This document shows, piece after piece, positions 58,601 through 64,000 of a stretch of DNA of 64,000 bases. How positions within the stretch are numbered: the stretch's first letter is position 1; each line of letters begins with the position of its first letter. Source of the stretch: Trichopria drosophilae (taxonomy: Eukaryota > Arthropoda > Insecta > Hymenoptera > Diapriidae); the NCBI GenBank assembly GCA_030407085.1, contig CM059587.1, positions 37,111,001 through 37,175,000 of the forward strand, given 5' to 3'. Made by a program: the position numbers and the translations under genes. Below the pieces are notes generated by a model. It did no database searches and was not told the DNA's origin. It saw nothing but the letters and a program-made list of their open reading frames with translations.

Positions 58601-60299
58601 TTTCAACATAATATATTACATTTATGATTACATAATACATAAGATTACAACATAATAAATTATAACATTTCAATACAACGATTTTTTGTTCACTTCAACA
58701 TAAGAATATTTCTATATATTAATTACAGCTTAATGTTATGCGCTATTCCTCGCAAATAATCTATTTTATTAGTGTTTTCTGAAAATGTAGAAACTATGTT
58801 TTTCAGACGGGCATCGCAGTCTCTATACTTTTTTTTCTTTTTGTCGCTAATCTCAATACCTGCACAATGTTGTTCCAAAATTGCATCAGTGATTATTTGC
58901 TCACTTTTGATAGCATTAATAAATTTACCCATGCTTGCATGTGCGGTTTGAATTCTGGAGTTGAAGGCATGATGCCACCCTTTAACAATCCTTTGCATTT
59001 TGTTGCAAAGGACAATATATGTATCCATTAAGTAATAATTGTCGTTTATTCCGTTTACTTATTACGAAATGAAGAGGCATTTTGACATGCTTGTAGTTTA
59101 TGCTATTGTTCACATTAGACTAATTATACTATAGAACAATTTCATGTAAACAATCAATTGTATTATATTTACAATATTACATATGAAATAAGTAAGTTAT
59201 TAATATAAATTATTAAATATTTGTTTTATTTAAATAGAATTATTATGTATTTATTTCTATGTATAATAGAATTGTTGTTTCTAATTTTTTTTTTAATTAA
59301 ACGCATTCAATGGTTTTTTTTGTGATGAAGTGATCATGTGTTGAAATGGTCATATGTTCAAAAGTCGTGTGTTGAATTTTTGTGACAAAACATCGTTTGT
59401 TGAAAAGTGGTGTGTTGAAAAGTCGTGGTACCGTAAACTTTATGTATTTAAACATTTTATTTTATTATACCGTCCCTGAGAAGGAAAACATGGCAAGAGC
59501 ACTTAAATATCTTTTCTAATCATTCGGTGATCGTACATTTTTACAAAGATCTGTCTTTCGAAAATTTTGTTATTAAAATCGAAATGTCATTTTACACTCC
59601 ATGACATGCATTACCGTGCACAGTTCTGTGTAAATCAGTGTTGCTTTAATATTTTTTTTCTTATTAGTTACTTCGGTAACAAGGTCTGAAACTTTGCAGG
59701 ATGACGAGTAGGGTCATTAACTAGAATATAAAATATTTTTATGCAATTCTGTCAGTCGATTTTCGCTCGAGCCACCAGGAAATCATATTAAAAGAGTAAT
59801 TCCCTAAAATACATCGACTATAATATACTGTCTTTAATAACATGGATTTCTGAACCAATACAACATGTATAAAATTTATAAATAGATCTTAATATAATAG
59901 ACAACAAACTGTAACAACTTATTAAGGCTTCCATTAAACTTTTCAACACATCGTATCGCTTTAGAATTCTACTTATTACGTTACTGTAATTCGTATTGCT
60001 GTCAAATATAACAAATAACTTACTCAAAGACGCTACTGTCATTTTGATCACCCCAAATTAATATTTCTGCAATGGATCTTAACGTTTCAACTAACAGGCC
60101 TCTATTATTTTCGGAAACATTCTGATTTTTTGACAGAACATTGTATAAGTACCTAAAATAAAATTGTACTGTTGTATAAATATGAAACTATGCAAAAACC
60201 AGTAAGTTGACGAACAGCATCTATTTACTTAAGATGTTCTAAAGAATGAGGATTCTTTGGTTTCCAAAATCCTCCAAACCAGCTGCGGCTGCGAAACAT
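43309..60299 (-). CDS. ema: CLEC16A / endosomal maturation defective (ema) homologue, complete 14-exon gene
   Basis: I joined 14 exons on the minus strand. Every junction has GT/AG and every phase matches, giving 2937 nt (978 residues plus stop). The product is colinear with human CLEC16A: start [12 protein letters not shown], then [83 protein letters not shown] and NKVPGFA near the C-terminus. Residues ~45-200 carry the conserved FPL region. A low-complexity acidic stretch lies in exon 7. From family knowledge, CLEC16A/ema is a cytosolic, endosome/Golgi-associated protein, not a lectin; Drosophila ema promotes endosomal maturation and autophagosome growth, and the mammalian protein works with the E3 ligase RNF41 in mitophagy. 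The C-terminal tail is shorter than in human. An AATAAA on the minus strand (43282-43287) lies 21 nt past the stop. Introns 2 (~5.0 kb), 8 (~6.4 kb) and 12 (~1.6 kb) are full of mobile DNA; the others are 59-288 bp. No frameshift or stop was seen. Confidence 0.95.
43938..44068 (-). CDS. ema: ema exon 13
   Basis: 131 nt encoding [20 protein letters not shown] and [16 protein letters not shown], matching LAKGRIQARRMKMQRIAALLDLP of human. The reading frame stays open past the exon, but a strong GTGAGT donor at 43937 gives phase 1, which exactly fits the acceptor of exon 14. An unspliced form would end at 43888. Confidence 0.88.
44144..45672. mobile_element. 1.5-kb foldback element in ema intron 12, 6-bp target duplication
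   Basis: The left arm (~44144-44712) and right arm (~45205-45672) are reverse complements from ACCAATTCCATAT inward, through AAATCATG(C)AAC, TTCGAAATTCCAAATCATG, AAATTATTTTCAAATCTCTT and the CAACGTCTT(G/A)TTTTCA region. The left arm carries ~100 bp not in the right arm. CAGTGG flanks both ends (44138-44143, 45673-45678). The loop has a CG-rich part at 44788-44870. The element lies within 75 bp of the acceptor of exon 13 and 22 bp of the donor of exon 12. No transposase. Confidence 0.8.
45695..45995 (-). CDS. ema: ema exon 12
   Basis: 301 nt encoding [39 protein letters not shown] and [14 protein letters not shown]. This is the conserved C-terminal domain of CLEC16A. GTAATT donor. Intron 12 contains a 1.5-kb foldback element that ends 22 bp downstream of the exon. 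Confidence 0.95.
46091..46229 (-). CDS. ema: ema exon 11
   Basis: 139 nt encoding [29 protein letters not shown] and NNVLDL, matching human [15 protein letters not shown] and DVLDLNN. Ends in phase 1 at GTAAGG. Confidence 0.94.
46301..46462 (-). CDS. ema: ema exon 10
   Basis: 162 nt, phase 0 at both ends. Encodes [40 protein letters not shown] and [12 protein letters not shown], close to human [12 protein letters not shown] and [26 protein letters not shown] donor. Confidence 0.95.
46618..46766 (-). CDS. ema: ema exon 9
   Basis: 149 nt encoding [19 protein letters not shown] and [10 protein letters not shown], matching GKIRLATLELSCLLLKQ and VRHFYKG of CLEC16A. The acceptor is TTCTCAG; the donor GTTAAATA is weak. 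It lies 6.4 kb from exon 8 across a transposon-filled intron. Confidence 0.9.
47483..48016. mobile_element. 534-bp MITE with 8-bp target duplication (hAT-like), in ema intron 8
   Basis: The ends GCGTGCACCTCAAATTCCCG and, complemented, GGTTGCACCTAAAAACCCCG are related. Pairing continues through CCCGACATT and TTTATCCGGGACG. GGATCCAA flanks both ends (47475-47482 and 48017-48024). Removing the element and one copy restores the dispersed repeat GGCGGATCCAATATAGCGG. A second internal inverted pair (ATTTATTAAGCACATTT / complement) surrounds the centre. Confidence 0.75.
48159..48368 (+). CDS. small intronic ORF of unknown nature
   Basis: A 69-codon plus-strand frame ([20 protein letters not shown]...) inside ema intron 8, antisense to ema. 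Its composition is less biased than chance AT-rich frames nearby, but there is no recognised domain, no obvious promoter and no conserved motif. It could be a relic of a mobile element protein or chance. Confidence 0.15.
   Translation: MPKIKLFVIKRKWPSLAALTKANDLRCLMKYLSSEGKIICNEYFKVLENAKTPNDSPISPDIEYGVVIW
48480..50430. other. ema: ema intron 8, AT-rich, no feature recognised
   Basis: Intronic sequence of the minus-strand gene. No ORF, RNA gene or clear repeat structure seen. Confidence 0.4.
50440..50655. mobile_element. palindromic element, ~70-bp arms, in ema intron 8
   Basis: Left arm 50440-50510 (GGCCGGGAAACAAAGTTCCG, AAAATC, AAAATTTCGATAT) and right arm ~50592-50655 are reverse complements with some mismatches. 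It directly abuts the next foldback. Confidence 0.6.
50660..51548. mobile_element. foldback element, ~340-bp arms, in ema intron 8
   Basis: Left arm ~50660-50990 and right arm ~51200-51548 are reverse complements: GAAGCAATGGCCGATTCAAA, ATAAATAATATACTAA, ATGACTATTTCTGCAAA and ACTATTTTGAAGTGT all recur complemented. The loop holds copies of the GGATCCGCCATTTTG dispersed word. The arms have diverged by small indels. Confidence 0.7.
52327..52433. mobile_element. palindromic MITE, CCCTGCAAACAC family (copy B)
   Basis: CCCTGTAAACGCGGAAAGTA at the left and CTTTTGTGTTTACCCTTGG at the right, with TTATGTAA/TTACGTAA words between. An outer GAGCAC/GTGCTC pair flanks it. More diverged at the ends than copies A and C. 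Confidence 0.65.
52669..52775. mobile_element. palindromic MITE, CCCTGCAAACAC family (copy C)
   Basis: CCCTGCAAACACAAAAATA to TTTTCGTGTTTGCAGGG, 107 bp, nearly one long palindrome. TC flanks both ends (52667-52668, 52776-52777), consistent with a 2-bp duplication. Confidence 0.75.
52795..52935. repeat. CCGTAAAAC-word element, second copy
   Basis: GGCCGTAAAA and TTTTACGG words in both orientations, with TCGGTCCGAGTATC and GTCCGAGTATCAGCG in the middle. Related to 35195-35425. Confidence 0.4.
53143..53266 (-). CDS. ema: ema exon 8
   Basis: 124 nt encoding [20 protein letters not shown] and [14 protein letters not shown]. It follows an 86-bp intron with a TTATCAG acceptor and ends in phase 1 at GTGAGT. 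Sequence similarity to CLEC16A is modest here; the call rests on frame, splice sites and position. Confidence 0.85.
53353..54036 (-). CDS. ema: ema exon 7 with acidic 9-residue tandem repeat
   Basis: 684 nt (228 codons), the largest exon. It begins [19 protein letters not shown], corresponding to [12 protein letters not shown] of human CLEC16A. It then runs into a fast-evolving linker with a 27-nt minisatellite (plus-strand 53641-53760) coding for tandem copies of the nonapeptide DESENKIQE. It ends in the conserved block [17 protein letters not shown]. The donor is GTAAGT at 53352. Open reading on the plus strand here is only the antisense shadow of the repeat. Confidence 0.93.
53641..53760 (-). 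repeat. ema: 27-bp coding minisatellite in ema exon 7
   Basis: Four to five tandem copies of a 27-bp unit (plus strand TTTTATTTTCACTTTCATCT and following TCTTGTA). Each encodes nine residues, ENKIQEDES in register, so copy changes keep the frame. Confidence 0.85.
54119..54311 (-). CDS. ema: ema exon 6
   Basis: 193 nt encoding [30 protein letters not shown] and [10 protein letters not shown]. Matches the CLEC16A block that precedes its acidic linker. TTTCAG acceptor, GTAAAC donor, phase 0 at the end. Confidence 0.94.
54395..54624 (-). CDS. ema: ema exon 5
   Basis: 230 nt encoding [20 protein letters not shown], then [19 protein letters not shown] and [19 protein letters not shown]. Flanked by TTTCAG and GTAATA; ends in phase 2. 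Completes the FPL region. Confidence 0.94.
54695..54843 (-). CDS. ema: ema exon 4
   Basis: 149 nt encoding [19 protein letters not shown] and [19 protein letters not shown], nearly identical to vertebrate CLEC16A across this block, the best conserved part of the protein. TTTTAG acceptor, GTAATA donor, ends in phase 0. Confidence 0.95.
54903..55036 (-). CDS. ema: ema exon 3
   Basis: 134 nt after a TCTAG acceptor, ending before GTAAGTT. Encodes [18 protein letters not shown] and [17 protein letters not shown], the second block of the FPL region. It is too short and too AT-rich to stand out as an ORF; it was located by protein similarity and splice phase (in with 2, out with 1). Confidence 0.92.
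55200..55530 (-). mobile_element. LINE 3' end (jockey-like), minus strand, in ema intron 2
   Basis: The minus strand encodes a broken [19 protein letters not shown], then RRSFL, the usual C-terminal pattern of jockey-type ORF2 (LP..L...S...FK..L...). It is followed by a 3' UTR ending in AAATAAATGAATAAATAAAT. Contains stops; 5'-truncated. Confidence 0.65.
55590..56070. repeat. region reiterating TACTGAAA/TTTCAGTA words
   Basis: CTGAAA, TTTCAG and longer variants recur about twenty times on both strands within ~480 bp. Same style as the AAGTAAATATTTACTT and CTGATCAG regions. Noncoding, inside ema intron 2. Confidence 0.5.
57164..57574. mobile_element. 411-bp palindromic element made of GTAAAATTAC words (copy 1), in the LINE
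   Basis: Ends CAGTGTAAAAAAT and, complemented, CACTGTAAAAAAT. TAGTAAAATTAC/GTAATTTTAC words fill the interior on both strands. TA (57162-57163, 57575-57576) is the duplication: deleting the element plus one TA restores the LINE frame as [12 protein letters not shown]. Confidence 0.85.
57622..57992. mobile_element. 371-bp palindromic element made of GTAAAATTAC words (copy 2), in the LINE
   Basis: Ends CACTGTAAAAATCC and, complemented, CACTATAAAAAATCCC. Same interior words as copy 1 but clearly diverged from it. Deleting the element plus one CA (57620-57621 or 57993-57994) restores the LINE frame as [12 protein letters not shown], so the duplication here is CA, not TA. Confidence 0.85.
58500..59432 (-). 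mobile_element. 933-bp Mutator-like element with perfect 9-bp target duplication
   Basis: GTAAACTTT flanks both ends (58491-58499, 59433-59441). The ends GGTGACCAGACTATTCAACA and, complemented, GGTACCACGACTTTTCAACA are related. Subterminal CAACAC/GTGTTGAAA words are reiterated. The interior carries a transposase fragment (58723-59028). Inserted in ema intron 2 just beyond the LINE tail. Confidence 0.85.
58723..59028 (-). pseudogene. Mutator-like (MULE) transposase C-terminal fragment
   Basis: 101 open codons: [74 protein letters not shown]. The pattern (EGWH..F......HP....F...L..EQ, then D.R....V..F and DYLR.IAHNL) is the segment after the catalytic core in insect FLYWCH-associated MULE transposases. 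The DDE core is absent, so it cannot encode a working transposase. Confidence 0.7.
60024..60152 (-). CDS. ema: ema exon 2
   Basis: 129 nt between a TTTTAG acceptor and a GTAAGT donor. Encodes [19 protein letters not shown] and [15 protein letters not shown], matching the start of the FPL region of CLEC16A. Intron 1 is only 76 bp; the following intron 2 is about 5 kb. Confidence 0.93.
60229..60299 (-). CDS. ema: ema exon 1 (start codon)
   Basis: Begins at ATG (60299-60297) and encodes [20 protein letters not shown], then EHL, close to the CLEC16A N-terminus. 71 nt, ending in phase 2 before a GTAAAT donor at 60228. The upstream sequence shows no longer in-frame start that is conserved, so this ATG is chosen by homology. 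Confidence 0.9.
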
Positions 60300-61100
60300 T
60301 CTTGTATTTTTCAACGATAAGTTTTCCAAATCACATGTTCACTGATTCGCTGCTCCTTCTCATGGAATTTAAAAAAAACACGAGTTGATATACCTATCAT
60401 AAAAAACTGATAAAAATTAGGTTAACGACAATTCCTGAGATTTTGGCATCACTGATGGTGACGAAGATTTGACGTATATATAAAGAGTACAATCGCAATA
60501 ACCTTTGACGTTCTTCGTGTACATATACAGATCTACACATACTATTTACTTGAATGTGTGCAATGTAAAGGTATGTTTACAAGAGAATTTTTAGGCCATT
60601 TAAATTTCACACATGTCCACACAAATTCCCAGCTGTTTTTTTGTCTCTTTTATACTCCAAATTTCAATAAAACGAATAAAAATATGAAATTAGTATGTAA
60701 ATACTTCTGACTTTTTAATGTTGAAATCGAAAGTTATAAACCTAACCTCAAAAACATAAGAGCGCTAACTATAAAACTTTTTGAACTAATATTTTTGGAG
60801 CTTTATTTCATTTGTATAAATTAATTTTTATATCTTTTCATATTTAAATAGTGTCGTTTGTTTTAAACTTATTTTCCAACTGTTTCGAGTCGCATATAAT
60901 ACGGATGAAAGTTACTTGAAATATTTTTAAATCGTTCCAAGATTTAAGGTCAAAAACAAATATTTGTTTACTAGAATATGTTGCTTCATATTTTATGGAA
61001 ATTTTGTAATTTTTGCGAAACAAAGAGAATTTCAATTATGTATTGATTTTATTCAACTGATTTGTTTATATTTCATAAAAATAATCTCAATCGTTAAGTA
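60300..61100. other. spacer upstream of ema: 5' UTR/promoter region, AT-rich
   Basis: Directly upstream of the ema start codon on the minus strand. No clear TATA/Inr was identified. Short ORFs at 60844-61035 and 60964-61146 look like chance. Confidence 0.4.
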
Positions 61101-61302
61101 CAGTAGGACCTCTCTTATTCTAATTGTCCAGCCTCTCTTATTCTAATCGTTCCCCCACTATCACACAAAAAGTCAACGAAAAATATTGTCCACGAATCAA
61201 AGCTCGCAAGCAAAGTAAGTGAGGGTAAGGGGAAAATTAGAATAAGAGAGGTCGGCGCCATCTTGAAAAACTTTACTAATTAGAATAAGAGAGGTCCTAC
61301 TG
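61101..61302. mobile_element. 202-bp Tc1/pogo-like MITE
   Basis: Ends CAGTAGGACCTCTCTTATTC and its exact complement. TCTCTTATTCTAAT is repeated again just inside each end (61131 and ~61233). TA lies on the left (61099-61100) and CA on the right, so one flank may have mutated. Confidence 0.75.
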
Positions 61303-61322
61303 CACGTCAAATGCATAATATA

Positions 61323-61597
61323 CAGTGGCCCTCCCCTTATTTTAACTTTTCGAGTCAAGGAAGATGGCGGTTTCTTCCCTTATCTTACCGCTTCCCCTCA
61401 TCCTCACACCACTGGCAGTATGAGAGAATAAAAACAGAGAGAGGAGATATGTGGCGTCCTTCTTCACCTACATGCGGAAGCGCAAACAGCAGTCCGCACT
61501 CTTGAACGCTTTCAAATGGCGAATGTTGGGGGAACTCACGAGGGGAAGAAGTTAACATAAGGGACGAAAAAAAGTTAAAATAAGGGGAGGACCACTG
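61323..61597. mobile_element. 275-bp Tc1/pogo-like MITE with TA duplication
   Basis: Ends CAGTGGCCCTCCCCTTATTT and, complemented, CAGTGGTCCTCCCCTTATTT, followed by TAACTTTT on both sides. TA at 61321-61322 and 61598-61599. A GC-richer middle with a short open frame (61311-61505) is not a gene. It lies 20 bp from the related element at 61101. Confidence 0.8.
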
Positions 61598-61842
61598 TAC
61601 AATACTTCCACATAATTGTGTTTAACTAACGCAATTAAAAAAAAAGTAATATCTACTTCATTTTGAAGAATGATATTCAAATTAGAAATGTAAATTAAAG
61701 AAAAATGAATTAAGTTTTTTTTAAAATGGCTTTCATAAAGATATATTTCAAATCGATCAAAGCTGAAAAAAGGAAAAGTGGAAAAATGTAGGTTGATTTT
61801 TTAAAATAACAAGACGAATATTTATGTTAACATAAAAATCTG

Positions 61843-61848
61843 TTTATT
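61843..61848 (-). terminator. RpS10: polyadenylation signal of RpS10 overlapping the stop codon
   Basis: The minus strand reads CAATAAACAG, where TAA is the stop and AATAAA spans it. This would give a very short 3' UTR, as is common in ribosomal protein mRNAs. Confidence 0.5.
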
Positions 61849-62176
61849 GAGGCGCCTTTCCGCGCCCGAATCCACCACGAAACTCTAAATCTCCAGTTCC
61901 AGCTCCAACTTCCGTCTTCTTGTCACCGGGGCCTCCAGGTCCGCGACGATATCCGGTTCTATCTTCGAATGGCCTTGAAGAATCGGACCGAGGTCCACCA
62001 CCTACTGGTCGTGGACGTGCAGGTTCAGGACGTGGCTGCTTCTTAAGAGTTGCTGGCACGATTTCTGGTGGCAAGTGCAAATAAATACGCAAGTATTCGA
62101 TTCCGTCATTGGTCAAGTACCAATAAAAGTGTCTCCAAGCGAACTGTTCCTTCACGAATCCACGTGACTTCAGCGA
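61844..62176 (-). CDS. RpS10: 40S ribosomal protein S10 (eS10), last coding exon
   Basis: 333 nt after a TTTTTTCAG acceptor encode [40 protein letters not shown], a proline/arginine/glycine-rich tail and [14 protein letters not shown]. This equals residues ~52 to the end of eS10, whose tail ends FRGGFGRG in animals. eS10 sits on the beak of the 40S head near the mRNA entry channel. The N-terminal ~50 residues must come from exons further along the minus strand; I found none up to 64000, so the intron is at least 1.8 kb. The exon is much richer in GC than its surroundings. The TAA stop overlaps an AATAAA (61843-61848). Complete from the acceptor on; no damage seen. Confidence 0.95.
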   Translation of the reverse strand, partial: SLKSRGFVKEQFAWRHFYWYLTNDGIEYLRIYLHLPPEIVPATLKKQPRPEPARPRPVGGGPRSDSSRPFEDRTGYRRGPGGPGDKKTEVGAGTGDLEFRGGFGRGKAPQ

Positions 62177-62224
62177 CTGAAAAAATAAATAGGTTGAGTT
62201 AAAAGATTTCATTTTTTTTATGTT

Positions 62225-62505
62225 TGATTTATTACTTTGTCTACGGTCAAGTATTATGAACTTGCCTTCGTATTTGAGTTTCTCTCTTGGAGTAAGAGAT
62301 TATACTAAAGAATAATATTCCTTACAACATTCCGCACAAAGGATTTACTTTGATATTTTTGTTTTTGTTATCCATATATAGACTTATATTTTTACATGTT
62401 ATTCTTTAAGAACGCGCCTTTATTGTTGTTAATTCTTTGTAAAAGACTTTATAGCCGTTGGTCCATTAAGTTACTAAATAAATAAATAAATAAATTACTT
62501 TAATA
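62225..62505 (+). mobile_element. LINE 3' UTR and (AAAT)n tail in the RpS10 intron
   Basis: It ends GCCGTTGGTCCATTAAGTTA then CTAAATAAATAAATAAATAA, closely like the 3' end of the jockey-like LINE at ~58430-58460 (GCCCGTTAAATTACTAAATA). No coding part; strongly 5'-truncated. Confidence 0.6.
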
Positions 62506-62663
62506 AAAATTTATAAAAAAATATAAATATCTATCATTTCTATGTATGAATCGTAAAAATTGGTCACAGCAGTTTTTGTATATGAGCAAATCCATAAAAC
62601 TTTTGACTTTTGCTACAAACATTTTTTTTTTAAATTCTAAGCACATCATTGTTCTTGAGCATA

Positions 62664-63182
62664 CACTACGAAAAGTATGAGTAAAATTAAATTTCCCAGT
62701 TTTTACAGTTTTGTTGAAATTTCCTATTATTTTTGTAGTAAAACTATTATTTTCTTGTAAAAATCATCCGAAAATAGAAGGAAATTTACCATAAACATGT
62801 AAAATTTACAATGGAAATGTAAATTTACAACGGAAATGTTACAACGTTAAAAGTGGAAATTAAAATACCAGTAATGATTGTGGTAATTTTACATCGATTG
62901 TGTAATTAAAATAATTCTAATTTTACATCGTCTTTGCAATTTTCCATAGTTTTTCATGTAAAAAGGCACAGAGAATGTAAAATTACAAGCGCACTGTAAA
63001 TTGTGCTAGGGATTTATGCAACTTTCTCCTCTGTCTCTTAAGTCGCATCTCTGTCACCGACTGATGCCTAATTTACAGTGCACATGGTAAATTACATCAA
63101 GGCTGTAAATTTATCATGATTTTCATTGGTATTATAATTTCCACCATTTCACTGTAAAATTACATCGAAATTTTTCACAGTG
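62664..63182. mobile_element. 519-bp palindromic element, CACTGTAAAAAAT-end family (copy 3)
   Basis: The left end CACTACGAAAAGTATGAG and, complemented, the right end CACTGTGAAAAATTTCGAT resemble those of 57164-57574. TGTAAAATTACA-type words fill both halves. TA flanks both ends (62662-62663, 63183-63184). Lies in the RpS10 intron. Confidence 0.7.
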
Positions 63183-63184
63183 TA

Positions 63185-64000
63185 CGTAGTCAACTACATT
63201 ATGAGTAATAATTTGGACTCGTTACTCGTTTTCACAAAAAAGGGCTTAAGATGAGGTCTTGGTATTGTCTCTTTTATGTACTTCAGGCTGTAAAATGAGT
63301 GTCAGTAATTTGATTTTGATGGTTTTTGAGGTCGGTGATTATAAATTCAACAATAAAATTTTTAATTTCAAAGATGCTCTAACTTGACATGCCCAGGTGA
63401 AAAAAAAATTACATATAGAAATGAGGATCTATATATAGAAAAAGATTAAAAAAGATCAAAAAAGATGGAGAATGACAGAGAATGATAGAAAATGATTAAA
63501 AACGATCGAAAAAGATGGAAAAAAAGAAAGGAAAATAGAAAATGGTAGAAAAAGATCAAGAATGAACAAAAATCTAACATCGCTAAAGAGATTACATTTT
63601 TCTTTAAATATTGTAAAGATAATAACATTTTTTAGAATGAAAATGTATTCATTGTGATAATTCAAGTTAAAATATAGTGGTTATACCATACATTAAAGCA
63701 ATTAAGGTGGAATCGTAGATATGCCATATGAAAAGGCGCAATTTTTAAAACAGTTACGTTTTTTTTTACATATTCTAGGTGCTTCTACTCTGTTAATATT
63801 AGAGGCAAATTGATTAATAACAGCTGAAATTCTTTGTTAATGAATGAAGTATCTAATGTATAGTTCATATTTATGATAGCTCTTTCAATGCCCTTTTTAT
63901 ATTGTTAAGAATGCCACAAACTGCAATTTCCAAAAGACTAGTATCATGCAATATAACGTAACTTTTTTTAACATTTTAGCATAACGTAACGTGTATGCCA
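63185..64000. other. RpS10 intron (or upstream region), purine-rich tract, no gene seen
   Basis: 63420-63570 is an almost pure purine tract of AAAAAGAT(C/G)(A/G)A and GAAAATGAT words. Phrases of the dispersed repeat (TTTTTGAGGTCGGTGATTA) lie at ~63324. The first exons of RpS10 were not found here. Confidence 0.4.

Noticed and set aside
62177..64000. Search for RpS10 upstream exons
   Set aside because: No minus-strand segment encoding the conserved eS10 N-terminus was found; those exons are probably beyond 64000.

Overview
This is a nuclear genome window from an insect. It is AT-rich, almost empty of genes for its first 43 kb, and dense in small DNA transposons and foldback elements. Two host genes are recognisable by protein homology, both on the minus strand. 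One is a complete 14-exon CLEC16A/ema gene (43309-60299). The other is the last coding exon of ribosomal protein S10 (61844-62176), whose upstream exons lie outside the window or were not found. The intron-rich ema gene, jockey-like LINE fragments and Mutator-like transposons fit an insect. A hymenopteran is my guess, but the sequence alone does not settle the order.

Layout. 1-6450: AT-rich intergenic DNA with two inverted-repeat elements and diverged direct repeats. 6470-7120: a GC/CpG-rich island without a recognisable ORF. 7170-9000: an inverted-repeat element, then a ~132-bp tandem array with a 253-bp palindromic element inside it. 9000-18250: more repeats. 18380-18480: a textbook heat-shock promoter (two perfect three-part HSEs plus TATAAATA) reading leftward into sequence with no ORF. 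19650-20610 and 26370-27050: regions built from one reiterated short word. 22550-31140: several Mutator-like elements with 9-bp target duplications, one split by a 1.7-kb foldback. 31600-37560: further hairpin elements and a decayed multi-copy protein gene. 37570-43300: no gene seen.

43309-60299: the ema gene. All 14 exons join in frame with consensus splice sites to give 978 codons. Large introns 2, 8 and 12 hold nested mobile DNA: LINE fragments in both orientations, a Mutator-like element, a 1.5-kb foldback, a probable hAT-type MITE and several palindromic elements. 60300-61840: spacer between ema and RpS10 with two Tc1/pogo-like MITEs. 62177-64000: RpS10 intron with a LINE tail and another palindromic element.

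The two host genes are not a functional unit. ema acts in endosome/autophagosome maturation and mitophagy; RpS10 is a small-subunit ribosomal protein. The most unusual items are (1) the orphan heat-shock promoter and (2) a class of small elements made of one reiterated short palindromic word. For several of the latter, empty-site reconstruction within this window points to 2-bp target duplications that are not always TA. All calls were made by eye; no alignment, folding or database search was run.
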